A DNA stretch of 64,000 nt from CAVQFD01 sp963724695 (GCA_963724695.1 CAVRVW010000011.1:620001-684000); one strand, 5' to 3'; counted from the first letter of the stretch, positions 36,979 through 47,445 are shown. Program-made: numbers and translations. Notes: generated by a model from the sequence alone, not told the origin.

Positions 36979-37050
36979 AGTCCTTGGTTCTTAGGTCTTG
37001 GTCCTTGGGCTGGCCTTGGTTCTTGGCTGGCCTTCGTCCTTGGCTCTTAG
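36979..37050. repeat. heptamer array, TCCTTGG family
   Basis: Units CCTTGGT, TCTTAGG, TCTTGGT, CCTTGGG, CCTTGGT, TCTTGGC, CCTTCGT, CCTTGGC. Third copy of this family after 9545-9703 and 18688-18765. The stop codon of the methyltransferase at 36991 lies inside it, so its last ~15 residues (KDEGQPRTKASPRTKT) are array-encoded. Confidence 0.85.
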
Positions 37051-37713
37051 TGCGGCCGGGGCGCCAAGGAGAAGGCGGTTCTTCGGGGTGATCTCGGGCG
37101 GAATCGTCTGCGTCCAGACGCGGTATCCCTGCTGCTCCAGACGGAACGCCCGACGCATGTCGATGGCGAGCGCACCATCGACCCACCCAATCATCGTGCC
37201 TGCGTCGCAGGTCGCCAGATCGTGGCAGCACGGCAGCACCGCGACACGGGCGCCCGCGGCGGCCGCCCGTTCGAGCACGCGATCGGACAGCGCACCACAG
37301 GCGTGGCTCGACACCACGACGTCGCCTGGTCCAAGGTCGATCTCCTCGATGGGACCTTCGACCGTGGTCACCCGCCCTGCGATCCGCGGCCAGGCCTCCG
37401 CGAGCGCCCGGTGCAGCTTCGCGCTCGACGGCGGGATCGCCGTGTCGACGGCCAGCGCGTTCGGTGAGGAATCGTCGAGCAGCAGCAGGAGATGCGCCAG
37501 CAATCCGTGGCCGGCGGCCAGGTCGACGATGCGGCCCCCGCGAAACAGGCGGCGGACGCGCCGCGCGACCTCCCACGCTTCGTACAGCTCCTTGCGGGGC
37601 AGGCATCCGGCGTGGCACACGGCCCGGCCGACGCGAGCAAAAAGGCTCGTCCCAACGAAACGATCGATGTCCCGGTCGGTCAGGCGTCCCTTGGAGGAGG
37701 GCGAGAACACCAC
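36991..37713 (-). CDS. SAM-dependent methyltransferase-like protein
   Basis: About 240 residues from GTG 37713. Motif I is GRIVDLAAGHGLLAHLLLLL, followed by ALAVDTAIPPSSAKLHRALA; a VVVSSHACGALSDRVLERAA region and VLPCCHDLATC carry conserved Cys/His, as in the Methyltransf_32-type group related to GSTCD/rRNA or protein methylases. Substrate unknown. The native C-terminus probably ends near GAPAALRAK; the rest is repeat-derived. The start region is uncertain, as no good ribosome site is visible. Confidence 0.75.
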   Translation of the reverse strand: MVFSPSSKGRLTDRDIDRFVGTSLFARVGRAVCHAGCLPRKELYEAWEVARRVRRLFRGGRIVDLAAGHGLLAHLLLLLDDSSPNALAVDTAIPPSSAKLHRALAEAWPRIAGRVTTVEGPIEEIDLGPGDVVVSSHACGALSDRVLERAAAAGARVAVLPCCHDLATCDAGTMIGWVDGALAIDMRRAFRLEQQGYRVWTQTIPPEITPKNRLLLGAPAALRAKDEGQPRTKASPRTKT

Positions 37714-37743
37714 GACATCATTGCGTATTCTCTGTGGCCATGC

Positions 37744-38238
37744 TCAGCTCGACGGCTGGCGGCTCCCAGTCGGTGGCCCACTCGTGGCTTCCGCGACGAA
37801 GGCTTCGATTTGCGCAGCCGGCATGGCGCCCATCGTTCGACGGGCTTCCCGCCCGCCCGCGAAGACAGCCAGCGTCGGGATCGACTGGATGCCGAGGCGT
37901 GACGCCAGGTCGGGCACCGCTTCGGTATCGACCTTAACCGCGAGCCAGCGGCCGGCGTTGCGCTTCGCGACGAGCTCGATCTGGGGAGCCACCATGCGAC
38001 AGGGGCCGCACCACTCGGCCCAGAAGTCGACCAGGACCGGCAGGCGCGACTGGCGGATCAGCTCGTCGAACTCTGCCGCAGATCCGACCGCCACTGGCGC
38101 GTCGGGTGCGGGAAGGTCAGCTTGACAGTGGCCGCACCGCGTCCGCAGCCCGAGACGGCCGTACGAGTGGCGGTTCGGCTTGCCGCATGCCGGGCAGGGG
38201 GCAATCACGCCGCGGTCGTCGAGCCGGAGTGCAGCCAT
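37744..38238 (-). CDS. trxC: thioredoxin 2-like (TrxC) protein
   Basis: 164 residues. An N-terminal zinc ribbon (CPACGKPN and CGHC) precedes a thioredoxin domain with active site WAEWCGPCRMVAPQI and the cis-Pro loop SIPTLAVFAGG. This layout is that of thioredoxin 2, a cytosolic stress-linked disulfide reductase. The last ~15 residues (TSGPPTGSRQPSS) are a low-complexity tail. Stands between the methyltransferase and the kinase-TPR gene, all on the minus strand, 30 nt each side. Confidence 0.93.
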   Translation of the reverse strand: MAALRLDDRGVIAPCPACGKPNRHSYGRLGLRTRCGHCQADLPAPDAPVAVGSAAEFDELIRQSRLPVLVDFWAEWCGPCRMVAPQIELVAKRNAGRWLAVKVDTEAVPDLASRLGIQSIPTLAVFAGGREARRTMGAMPAAQIEAFVAEATSGPPTGSRQPSS

Positions 38239-38268
38239 CGGCGCCAGTGTACCTTCCCGGGACGATCG

Positions 38269-40989
38269 TCAGCGAAGCCGCGCGGACTCCCGGTGCGCCT
38301 CCATCAGCGGCGGCAGGTCGCGGTCGGCGCCATTCCAGAGCCCGAGGAACGCGTCATAGGCCGAAACGGCCTTCGCGACGTCGCCGACGAGCGCGGCGGC
38401 GCGGGCCGCGCCGAGCTGGGCAAGCGGATAGAGCGGCGCATTCGGGTACTCGCCGCGGTGATCGAGGATGCTCTGGAACTCGACGCCCGCGGCCCGGCCA
38501 TCCTTTTGTGCGAGATACGCCTGGCCGCGCAGGTACGCCGGCCAGAACTCCGCCCTCGGGACGTGGTCGTACGGCCGCAGCGATTCCAGCAGCTCGAGCG
38601 CCCGCGAGGGTTCGCCACCGCGGAGAGCGATGGCCGCGCTGGTGAGCGGCAGGGACACGCGCGCCGTCAGCGTTGCGTCCGGAAATCGCTGCCGCAGCTC
38701 GCGCAGAAGCGCGGTGGCTTCGGCGTCCCGGCCGCAGAGCGCGAGGACCCGGCTGGCACGCTCGATCGAGAAGTTGTCGCGCGCCAACGACAGGCCGTCT
38801 GAGACTTCGGCTCGCGCCTCGGCACACTGGCCGACCAGCGCGTGGACCTCCGCGTCCTCGACGGCCAGGTTGGCGGCCACTTCCTTGAATCCGCCCTGGG
38901 TCGCCATCTCGACGCCGAGACGAAAATGCTCGTGGGCCTCGCGCACGTGCCCGGAAAACGCCGACGAGTGCGCCTGCCAGCCGTACGCCGCGTTGGTCTG
39001 CCCGACGCCCACCGACGCGTCGAGCAGCCGCGCCATGGCCGCCGTGTCGCCCGCCTGGAACGCCAGAAGATAGCCGAGCCGCCGGATCGGCGACGACGTG
39101 ACCTTCCGCGCCTCAGCCTCCTGGAGCACCTTCCTCACCTCATCCGGACGATTCAACGCGAGATGAGCCAGGCCCAGATTGGAGTAGGCCGCCGCAAATC
39201 GCGGGTCGAGCCGGATGGATTCGGCAAGCGCCGGAATCGCCTGGTCGTACTGGCCGAAGCGGCTCAGCGCCGCGCCCAGGCTGTTGAAGGCGAACGACTC
39301 TCGCGGATACGTCGTCGTCCACGACTTGGTCAGCTCCAGGGCCTCCGCCCAGTTCTGCGTCGCATCCCGGTGGTAGCGGAACGTGATGAAGAACCGTTCG
39401 CGCTCGCTGACCCGTTCGCGGAGCTCGAACGCCTTGAGGGCAGGCTCGAGCGCGAGGCTCGTGCGGCCCGTGTTGGCGTAGACCGTGGCGATCATCGCGT
39501 GCGCGAGAGCGAAATCCGGATCCAGGCCGATCGCCCGCTGAAGGTGCGGGAGCGCCTCCATCCGGGGGTTGGCGGTTCCTTCGTCGAGCGCGAGCGAGTA
39601 GGCCTGCAGGGCGTCGAGCGACGAGGTCGTGGCCCTGGCGAGGGGCACATCGAACTGCTCGATCGACGCGAGCGATTCTCCCAGCGTCTCGCGCAGCCGC
39701 GACGCCGCGGCGCCGAGCGCCGTCAGGACGTCCTCCTTGCTGGTGGCTTCGGCCTGTTCCCGGGCCATCACCTCGCCGTTCTCGGCGTTGACCGCCTCGA
39801 GCGTCAGGACGTAGTTCTTCCCAAGGCCGGCGATCGAACCGGCGATGAGCGCCTTCACCTGCTCACGCAGGGCAATCTCGCGCGCGACGGATCGCGTGAT
39901 CGCCTCGTCGGGAGACCGATCCATCAGCCGGAGCGTCTCGCGCGTGCGGTTGTCCGGAAAGATCTTCAGGAAGGGCGACTGTTCAAGCGCCACCGCCAGC
40001 GCCACTTTGAGCGCGCCGTCGAACACCGGCTCGCCCGTCGCGTTCGCGAAGTCGGCCAGCACGATCGTGTCCTGGCCCGTGAGCGCGCGCGCGCCTCGCG
40101 TGGAGTAGAGCGATGCGACCAGCGCCAGAATCGCCGCCGCGCCCACCACAGCGGCGCCCGCAAACCACCAGCGCGGCGTCCGTGCAGCGCCAGTCGATCC
40201 TCCCGGCAGCGACGCCGCCATGTCGTCGGCCGATGCCGGTCGATCCCGTGGATCGGCGGCGATCGCGCGCATGATCACACGCTCGAGCTGTGGATCCACG
40301 TCGGGAACCAGCGTCGAGGGGCGGGGGGCGGCCGCGCCCTTCCCCGGTTGACGCCACGGATGCTCGCCCACCACGAGCTCGTACAGCACCAGGCCCAGGG
40401 CGTACAGGTCCGTGCGTTCCGACAGCGACGCGCCCGGGTCGAGCTGCTCCGGGGCCATGTACCAGAGTGAACCGACGGCCTTTTCCGACGGACCGCCATC
40501 GGTCGTCGCGATGCCAAAGTCCGTGATCCGCACGTGCCCGTCGTGACTGACGAGGACGTTGGCCGGCTTGAGATCCCGGTGCAGCACTCCCTGCGCATGG
40601 GCCGCAGCCAGGCCGGCGCACAGCTGACGGGCAATCTCGACGACGTCCCGTGACGGCAGGCGACCGGCGCGCTTGAGCAGCGTGGCGAGATCCTCGCCCT
40701 GCACCAGCTCCATCGAAAGGAACACCTGGCCCGCGCCCTCGCCGACGTCGAACACGCGGCAGACCGCGGGGTGCGTGACCTGTCGTGCGAGACGGACTTC
40801 GTTGAGGATCCTGGCGCGGCCGTCGGGGCCCGTCGAGTGGATGATCTTGAGCGCGACCGGCGCCTCGAGCACCAGGTCGTCGGCACGCCAGACATCGCCC
40901 ATCCCGCCGCGCCCGATGCGCGCGATCATGCGATAGCGGCCGGCGAAGACATCGCCCGCTTTGAACAGGTCGGGCTGGGGTTCCTGCAT
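38269..40989 (-). CDS. Ser/Thr protein kinase with C-terminal TPR repeats
   Basis: About 906 residues from ATG 40989. Kinase domain ~15-270: GRGGMGDVWRA, VALKII, HRDLKPANVLV, ITDFGIA, SLWYMAPEQL, RTDLYALGLVLYELVVG. One membrane helix follows at ~283-303 (WWFAGAAVVGAAAILALVAS), then a predicted periplasmic part: a TolB/adenylate-cyclase-like segment (TIVLADFANATGEPVFDGAL) and ~10 TPR-like helices (NLGLAHLALNRPDEVRKVL). This kinase-TM-TPR layout is frequent in Acidobacteria; the substrate is unknown. No strong ribosome site. Confidence 0.93.
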   Translation of the reverse strand: MQEPQPDLFKAGDVFAGRYRMIARIGRGGMGDVWRADDLVLEAPVALKIIHSTGPDGRARILNEVRLARQVTHPAVCRVFDVGEGAGQVFLSMELVQGEDLATLLKRAGRLPSRDVVEIARQLCAGLAAAHAQGVLHRDLKPANVLVSHDGHVRITDFGIATTDGGPSEKAVGSLWYMAPEQLDPGASLSERTDLYALGLVLYELVVGEHPWRQPGKGAAAPRPSTLVPDVDPQLERVIMRAIAADPRDRPASADDMAASLPGGSTGAARTPRWWFAGAAVVGAAAILALVASLYSTRGARALTGQDTIVLADFANATGEPVFDGALKVALAVALEQSPFLKIFPDNRTRETLRLMDRSPDEAITRSVAREIALREQVKALIAGSIAGLGKNYVLTLEAVNAENGEVMAREQAEATSKEDVLTALGAAASRLRETLGESLASIEQFDVPLARATTSSLDALQAYSLALDEGTANPRMEALPHLQRAIGLDPDFALAHAMIATVYANTGRTSLALEPALKAFELRERVSERERFFITFRYHRDATQNWAEALELTKSWTTTYPRESFAFNSLGAALSRFGQYDQAIPALAESIRLDPRFAAAYSNLGLAHLALNRPDEVRKVLQEAEARKVTSSPIRRLGYLLAFQAGDTAAMARLLDASVGVGQTNAAYGWQAHSSAFSGHVREAHEHFRLGVEMATQGGFKEVAANLAVEDAEVHALVGQCAEARAEVSDGLSLARDNFSIERASRVLALCGRDAEATALLRELRQRFPDATLTARVSLPLTSAAIALRGGEPSRALELLESLRPYDHVPRAEFWPAYLRGQAYLAQKDGRAAGVEFQSILDHRGEYPNAPLYPLAQLGAARAAALVGDVAKAVSAYDAFLGLWNGADRDLPPLMEAHRESARLR

Positions 40990-41070
40990 GAAGACCACAG
41001 TGTCAGCGCGAGTCCCGCCCGGTAGCTCCTGCTAAACGGTCATGGTCGGGCCGCGCCCTCGTGCGAAACC

Positions 41071-43005
41071 TCAGCGGAGCTCCGCGGCGCGATCCTTGAC
41101 GGTGGCGGCAAGCAACCGCAGCCGCACTCCGTCCCGTGGGCTCGCCGTCCCCGCGTCGCCCAGAAGCTGGGTCGACAGCGCCTCGAGCCGGCTGACGATG
41201 GCCGCCGCGTCGCGGTCACGGCCGGCGCGGACGCCGTCGGCGCGTTCCATGTCCGCCCTCACAGCCGACGCGCGGGCGGGCGAAATGCCCTTCGTGCGGG
41301 CGAGCTGATCGAGATACGCGCGGGCCACGAGCGTGCTGGCTGGCCAGGTGATGCGCGTCTGCCGCTGTGCGTTGAACCCCGTCGCGTGCACGAGCACTGC
41401 CGCGGCGATCTCGTTCTCCGAGAGATGCTCGCTCGGCTTCAGCCTGAACACGTCGACGCCACGAGCGATCTCGGTGCCGTAGATGTGGCCGTTGTACCAG
41501 TACGTGGACCAGTAGCCGGCCGTGATGAGCTGCTTGGGGTCGATCGGGCCCCGGTCGAAGAACGCGATCTCGACCGGCCTGGCCGAGTCCGTGAAGTCGA
41601 ACACCGACACGCCGCCCTGATACCAGGCCTGGACCATGATGTCGCGCCCGGGGACGGGGATGAGCGAGCCGTTGTGCGCGACGCAGTTCTCCTGCTCGGT
41701 CTGCGGCGCCGGCATCTTGTAGTAGCTCGCAAACTGCAGCTTGCGATCGACGATGTCGAAGATCGCGTCCGCGCCCCAGTTCGGCAGGTCGGACGCGCGG
41801 CACCGGGGACGGGTGCCGCCGCCCCATTCGTCCGTGAAGATGATCTTGGTGCCGTCGTTGTTGAACGTGGCCGAGTGCCAGTAGGCGAAGTTCTTGTCCA
41901 CGACGTGATCCAGCCGCACCGGACGGACGGGATCGGTGATGTCCATCAGGATGCCGTTGCCCGAGCAGGCGCCCGCCGCAAGGCCGATCTCCGGAAACAC
42001 GGTGATGTCGTGGCACTGATTGGTGACCCGTGAGGTCTGCGTCCCCTCGCCGTGGTTGCCGCCCTGCCAGAGCCCCGAGATCGCGCCTGACGCGGCGTCC
42101 GCAAAGATTCGCGGCCGATTGACGATGCGCGCTTTCTCGGGCGCCGCGAGCGGCACCTGGATGACGTCGATGCTGAAGAGCGCGGTGTTGGGATCCTCCT
42201 TGGGATCTTTGCCGGAGCACTCGGCGAGCTCCTCCGCGGAACGCACCGCGCCAGTTCCCGATCCGTAGAGGTACACGTTGTCCGGGTCGTCCGGATCCAC
42301 GACGAGGGTATGGGTATGTGAACCGCGGCACGTCTGCACGGCCGCCAGCTGCCTCGGCTTCCTCACGTCGCTGATGTCGAACACGCGGACGCCGCGGAAT
42401 CGTTCCGCGCTGACGGCGGTCTGCACGCCCCCGATGCCGCAGTCGAGCCGGCCGCGGGTCTGCTCGACCGACATGAAGAGCAGGTTGCCGTGAATGGACA
42501 CGTCGCCCTGACCGCCCGGGCACACGATCGACGCGATCAGGCGAGGCGTCCTGCCGTTCTCGATGTCGTAGGCGTTGAAGCCGTGGTAGTTGCCGACAAA
42601 GACGTGGTTGTCCTTGAACGCCAGGTCCGAGTTGGCGAAGCCCAGCGCGTTCGCCGTCACGGGGTTGAAGGCCGGGGGCCCTCCGGCGCGCGCGGGCGTC
42701 GCGGCACCGTCGGCCGCGGCAGCGGCGCCGTCGGGCGCGGCAGCGGTGTCGTCCGCGGGCGCCTCGGCGGCCCCTGACTGGTTCGCGCCCCGCTCGGGCG
42801 GAGTGGGCGTGCCGGCCGGCGCCTTGGGGTCGAAGAAACCCTCGGGCTTGGGCAGGCTGGCCACGAGCTCCATGTTGCGGGCCGCCTGCCCGGCGTCGCG
42901 CAGTCCGCCCTTCAGGCCTACACGGGGATCCTGGCGCTGCTGCGCGTCGCCGGCCATCGACACGGACAACAGGATGGCCGAGACGCAGAAGATGGTGGAT
43001 TTCAT
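41071..43005 (-). CDS. secreted LVIVD-repeat beta-propeller protein
   Basis: 644 residues with a signal peptide (STIFCVSAILLSVSMAGDAQ). A low-complexity Ala/Pro linker at ~60-110 precedes LVIVD-type propeller repeats (VFVGNYHGFNAYDIENGRTP, GVRVFDISDVRKPRQLAAVQ, GVSVFDFTDSARPVEIAFFD). Two short cysteine-rich loops (IVCPGGQGD, DCGIG) may be disulfides. The C-terminal ~90 residues form a helical extension resembling an FIMAH/hydrolase-associated tail. The ATG start overlaps the DUF305 stop (ATGA), so both are made together. Function unknown; found in many environmental bacteria. Confidence 0.85.
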   Translation of the reverse strand: MKSTIFCVSAILLSVSMAGDAQQRQDPRVGLKGGLRDAGQAARNMELVASLPKPEGFFDPKAPAGTPTPPERGANQSGAAEAPADDTAAAPDGAAAAADGAATPARAGGPPAFNPVTANALGFANSDLAFKDNHVFVGNYHGFNAYDIENGRTPRLIASIVCPGGQGDVSIHGNLLFMSVEQTRGRLDCGIGGVQTAVSAERFRGVRVFDISDVRKPRQLAAVQTCRGSHTHTLVVDPDDPDNVYLYGSGTGAVRSAEELAECSGKDPKEDPNTALFSIDVIQVPLAAPEKARIVNRPRIFADAASGAISGLWQGGNHGEGTQTSRVTNQCHDITVFPEIGLAAGACSGNGILMDITDPVRPVRLDHVVDKNFAYWHSATFNNDGTKIIFTDEWGGGTRPRCRASDLPNWGADAIFDIVDRKLQFASYYKMPAPQTEQENCVAHNGSLIPVPGRDIMVQAWYQGGVSVFDFTDSARPVEIAFFDRGPIDPKQLITAGYWSTYWYNGHIYGTEIARGVDVFRLKPSEHLSENEIAAAVLVHATGFNAQRQTRITWPASTLVARAYLDQLARTKGISPARASAVRADMERADGVRAGRDRDAAAIVSRLEALSTQLLGDAGTASPRDGVRLRLLAATVKDRAAELR

Positions 43006-43643
43006 CGTTGAAGCTCCTGGAGCATGGCGCCCATGCGTTCGATCTCCATCCGTTGATCGGCGTCGACATCGGCCGAGAACGCGAAGATCTCCGATTCCTG
43101 ACCAGCGCCTCCGACAGCAAACAGATCCCGCACCATCGTCAGGGCGCCTTCGTGATGCTTGATCATTCCTTCGAGAAAGAGGCGTTCGAACTCGTTGCCC
43201 CTCGCCTTCGCGAGGCGGTTCATCTCGTCGCCAGTCAGCATGCCCGGCATCAGCGGCGCCCCTGGCGCGTGGTGGGCGTGAGGATCCGGGAGCGCCTGCC
43301 CGCGATCCCTCAACCAGCGCTGCATCATGTTGATCTCGTCCGCCTGAGAAACGTCTATTCGCTTCGCCAGCAGGCGCATCCCCTCGGACGTGCTGCGTTC
43401 GGGCACGAGCGCCGTCATCTCGACCGCCTGCGCGTGGTGGCCAATCATGCCCTGCATGAATCGGACGTCGGCCGGGGTGAACTGAACGCGCGACAGGTCG
43501 ACGGCCTCGGCGACGCCGATGGCGCGGCTCGGCTGCCCCGGGGCCCCCGGCTGGAGGATCACCGGCCCGGACACACCAGCCGCGCTGCGGCAGGACGCCA
43601 CGCAGACGGCTGCGAGCAGCGGGGCGGCGAGCCGGAGGGTCAA
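43002..43643 (-). CDS. DUF305 family lipoprotein
   Basis: 213 residues from TTG 43643. The N-terminus APLLAAVCVASCRSA ends in a lipobox-like Cys, so probably a lipoprotein. The two family repeats are visible, each with a paired His: RFMQGMIGHHAQAVEMTALV and LFLEGMIKHHEGALTMVRDL. DUF305 proteins are ferritin-like four-helix bundles often linked to copper or metal stress. Coupled to the LVIVD gene. Confidence 0.88.
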   Translation of the reverse strand: MTLRLAAPLLAAVCVASCRSAAGVSGPVILQPGAPGQPSRAIGVAEAVDLSRVQFTPADVRFMQGMIGHHAQAVEMTALVPERSTSEGMRLLAKRIDVSQADEINMMQRWLRDRGQALPDPHAHHAPGAPLMPGMLTGDEMNRLAKARGNEFERLFLEGMIKHHEGALTMVRDLFAVGGAGQESEIFAFSADVDADQRMEIERMGAMLQELQR

Positions 43644-43687
43644 GCGTTCATTGTACCCAGCGGCGGGCAGCGGCGGAAGGCGGCGGG

Positions 43688-46187
43688 CTACTCGTACCGC
43701 AGCGCCAGGATGGGATCGATGCGGCTGGCCCGGCGCGCGGGAATCAGGCCAGCGGCCGCTGACACGATGGCCAGAAGCGCGACGGTCGACAGCGCCATCC
43801 AGGGATCCCCCGGCTGAACGCCGTAGAGCTGGGCCGACACCAACCGGCCGAGTGCCATTGCCGTGGGAATCCCCACGGCGAGCCCGATCGCGAGCAAGGC
43901 GAGCACCTCTCGCATGACGAGCCAGACGACCAGGCCCGGCCTCGCACCGAGGGCCATGCGTACGCCGAGCTCCTTCCTTCGACGGGCCACGACAAACGCC
44001 ATCACGCCGTAGAGCCCGACTGAGGCCAGAAGCGTCGCGAGGAGCCCGAAGCCCGCGGACAGGAGCGCGACGAGCCTGTCGGTGAGCAGCGTCTCGTCGA
44101 GCTGCGACTCGAGGGTCTTGAGCGCGTAGACGGGCATCGATGGGTTGAGCGCCTTCACTTCGTTGCGGGCCAGGCTGTACGCGCTCGACGAGGCCGCCGT
44201 CGTCCGCACGTAGAAGGTCGCGCTGTTACGACCCCAGTTCGGGACGAACACCTGCCGGCGCACGCCTTCGCGCGGTCCTTCGTACAGCGAGTCTTCGACG
44301 ACCCCGACAATCTCGATCGTCATCTTTGTCGTGGGGCCAGAGCCCCGTCCGAGGCGGCGGCCGATCGCGCTCTTCCCGGGGAAGAAGTGCTCGGCGAACC
44401 GGCGGTTGACGATCGCCACGGTGGCGGTCGGCTTCATGTCCATCCGGTTGAAGTCCCGTCCTTCGAGGAAGCGGATCTGCATCGTGTCGAAGTACCCGGG
44501 CAGGAGGCTGTTCATGTAGGCCTGCATGTCCTCGCCGTCTCTCGCTTGGTACCCCTCGACCTGCGTGGTGCTGTCCCATTCGTCGCCGCTCAGGATCGGC
44601 ACCGACGCCAGCCCCGCGGATGTGACACCCGGCGCCGCGCGAAGGCGTTCGAGCAGCTCCTGGTAGAAACCGACCGTGCGCTCGACGTCGTACCCGCTGA
44701 GCGCCGGCGCGAGCTGAAACGTGACCAGGTTGTCGAGCGCGACGCCGGTCTCGGTGGTCTTCAGGTTCTGCAGGCTCTGCACGAAGAGGCCGGCGCCGAA
44801 CAGCAGCAGAAAGCTCAGTGCGACCTGCGCGGCAACGAGTCCCTTCCTGAGGAACAGCGATCCGGTCCCGCCGGCAACCGACCCCACCGTGTCCTTGAGC
44901 GTCGTCCACGGATCGGGCCGGCTGGCGCCGAGCGCCGGCAGCAGCCCGAACAGGACGGCGGTCGTCACGGTCAGGCCAAGGGTGAAGGCCAGGATCCGTG
45001 CGTCGGGCGCGGCCTGGATGAGGATCGGCTGACCCACGGAAGGCACGAGCGCCAGAAGGGCGCGCGTGAGCCCGACCGCAATCACGAGGCCCAAGGCGCC
45101 GCCGGCGCTCGACAGCACGAGGCTCTCGACCAGCAACTGGCGGACGAGCTGACCACGCGTGGCGCCGATCGACAGGCGCACCGCAATCTCGCGCTGCCGC
45201 ATGAATCCTCTGGCGATGAGCAGGTTCGCCACGTTTGCGCAGGCAATGAGCAGCACGAGCCCGACCATGCACATGAGCACGACGAGCGCCGTCGAGAAGT
45301 CGTTGCGGAGCGACGAGTAGCCCCCGGCGGCGGGCTCGACGAGCAGCCGGCCCTTCATGAATTGCTCGCGCGCGTAGGCCGACCAGTTCCGGGCGCCGGC
45401 CAGGGTGGCCTCGTGCGCGCGGATCTGCAGGAACAGACCCTGCAGCGGCGCCTGCGCCGACTCGACGGTCTGTCCGGGCTTCAAGCGGGCGAACACCTGC
45501 ACCCAGCGGACCCTGGGGTCATCCATGTGCGCCCATCCCCACTCGGGAACCATCACCGGCTTCATCTGCACTGGAACACGCAGCTGCGGCGCCTGCGCCG
45601 GATCGAGGCCGGCAAACCCCTCGGCCGACACGCCGACGATCGTCATCGGGTAGTCGTTGACCAGGATCTTCCTGCCGATCACCGCGGGATCGCGGCTGAA
45701 GCGGGACACCCAGTAGTCGTGGCTCAGCACCACGACCGGATGGCCCTGGTACACCTGGTCGTCTTCCTGCGAGCTGAACAGCCTACCCACCGCCGGCGTC
45801 ACGCCGAGCATCGAGAAGTAGTTGCCCGACACCATCTCGGCCTGGATGCGTTCGGTCTGGTTGTCGACGCTGATCGACGCAGGGACCAACCTCCGGCACA
45901 GCACCTGGGCCAGGGGGTCCGCACGTCTTTGAAACTCCTGATAGATCGGGTAGGAGTGCATGCGCTGGCCCATGTTGCTCCCGTTGTGGGCCCCTTCCTG
46001 GTAGAGCATCACGAGCTCGTCTGGGTCGCGGACCGGAAGCTTCCGCAGCAGCAACTGGTCCATCACGGTGAAGATGGCCGTGTTCGCGCCCACCCCGAGC
46101 GCCAGCGACAGGATGGCGATCAATCGAAAACAGCGGGCTGCGGACGAGCCCGCGGACGGCAAACCGGAGATCGTTGAACAGGATCAT
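43688..46187 (-). CDS. ADOP/MacB-type ABC permease (start frameshifted)
   Basis: About 832 residues: the duplicated-permease layout of the Acidobacterial duplicated orphan permease (ADOP) family, with two MacB periplasmic core domains and two FtsX-type permease domains. Landmarks: LALGVGANTAIFTVMDQLLL, LLIACANVANLLIARGFMRQ, REIAVRLSIGATRGQLVRQL, GLYGVMAFVVARRRKELGVR and ALGARPGLVVWLVMREVLAL. The conserved start MILFNDLRFAVRGLVRSPLF (ATG 46187) is in another frame; one A too many in AAAA at 46127-46130 accounts for it. No ATPase gene is adjacent, as usual for this family. Substrate unknown. Confidence 0.9.
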
Positions 46188-46222
46188 GACGGGGGCTTAG
46201 ACGGGACCAGACCGGTGTTGGG

Positions 46223-46250
46223 TTGAGTGGTCCGCGGTTCGGATTAGGAT
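46223..46250 (+). promoter_or_regulatory. sigma-70-like promoter for ltrA
   Basis: TTGAGT (46223-46228), a 16-nt spacer and TAGGAT (46245-46250). The ATG lies 7 nt after the -10, so the transcript would be leaderless or nearly so. Confidence 0.45.
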
Positions 46251-46257
46251 CCGGGCG

Positions 46258-47445
46258 ATGGCTGAGTCCCACGTGATGGCGCACGGACACGCCACGGCTG
46301 GCGCGGCGCTTCGCGCCCCGATGCGGGCGCGGGCGCGGCACGAGCCCCACCGCACGTCCACTCCTCTGGAGCTCTTCTTCGATTTGGTGTTCGTGGTGGC
46401 GATTGCCCAGGCAGCCTCGGGACTGCACCACGCCGTGGCCGAGGGCCACGCGCTGCAGGGGCTCGGCGGCTACCTGATGGTGTTCTTCGCCATCTGGTGG
46501 GCCTGGATGAACTTCACCTGGTTTGCCTCGGCGTACGACTGCGACGATGTCCCGTACAGGCTCGCGGTGTTCGTCCAGATTGCCGGGGCGCTCGTGCTCG
46601 CGGCGGGCGTGCCCTCCATGTTCGAGGCGCGCGCGCCCAACGGGGCCGTGGTTGCCGGCTACGTGGTGATGCGGCTGGCGATGGTGGCGCAGTGGCTGCG
46701 CGCGGCTGCGTCGGACCCTCAACATCGCACCACGGCACGGCGCTACGCCGCCGGCATCTCGGCGCTGCAGGTGGCCTGGGCCGGCCTGCTGTTCGTGCCC
46801 GGCGCCGGCGTGTGGGGCTTTCTCACACTGGCAGCGCTCGAGCTCGCCGTGCCCGTGTGGGCGGAGAGGATCTCACCCACGACCTGGCATCCGCATCACA
46901 TCGCGGAACGCTACGGCCTGCTGACGCTCATCGTCCTGGGCGAGTCGATTCTCGCGGCCAGCGGCGCAGTGCAATCGGCGCTCGCCACAGGCGAGGCGAG
47001 CGCCAGGCTGGTTCCGATCGTCGGCGGGGGCCTGCTCATCGTGTGCTCGATGTGGTGGGTCTACTTCGATCGTCCGGTCCACGACCTGCTGACGAGCCTG
47101 CGCAAAGGGATCATCTGGGGCTACGGCCACTACGTTGTCTTTGCCGCCGCGGCTGCTGTCGGGGCGGGGCTCGGCGTGGCCGTGGATCAGGCAACCGGCC
47201 ACACCCAGGCCGGCGCGGCGGCAGCGGGGGCCGCCGTGGCGATTCCGGTGGCCGCTTACCTGGTGTGCTTGTGGTTTCTGCACGATCGGCCCGAGTACGG
47301 CCAGACGCGAGCCTGGGGCCCGATCGCCGCGATTCTGGTGTTGTTGACCCCGCTCTCGAGCCAGGCAGTGCTTCTGACGGGTGTCATTCTGGCAACCCTC
47401 GTCGGCCTCAAGCTCGTGGTCCGACGCGCACCTTCGGCCGTATGA
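46258..47445 (+). CDS. low-temperature-requirement A (LtrA) family membrane protein
   Basis: 395 residues, 10-11 hydrophobic helices. The N-terminal family signature is TSTPLELFFDLVFVVAIAQA, followed by FFAIWWAWMNFTWFASAYDC and RYGLLTLIVLGESILAASGA, which are typical of LtrA proteins first tied to growth at low temperature in Listeria. Biochemical function remains unknown. His-rich N-terminus (MAESHVMAHGHATAG). It stands alone, divergent from the ADOP gene. Confidence 0.9.
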   Translation: MAESHVMAHGHATAGAALRAPMRARARHEPHRTSTPLELFFDLVFVVAIAQAASGLHHAVAEGHALQGLGGYLMVFFAIWWAWMNFTWFASAYDCDDVPYRLAVFVQIAGALVLAAGVPSMFEARAPNGAVVAGYVVMRLAMVAQWLRAAASDPQHRTTARRYAAGISALQVAWAGLLFVPGAGVWGFLTLAALELAVPVWAERISPTTWHPHHIAERYGLLTLIVLGESILAASGAVQSALATGEASARLVPIVGGGLLIVCSMWWVYFDRPVHDLLTSLRKGIIWGYGHYVVFAAAAAVGAGLGVAVDQATGHTQAGAAAAGAAVAIPVAAYLVCLWFLHDRPEYGQTRAWGPIAAILVLLTPLSSQAVLLTGVILATLVGLKLVVRRAPSAV

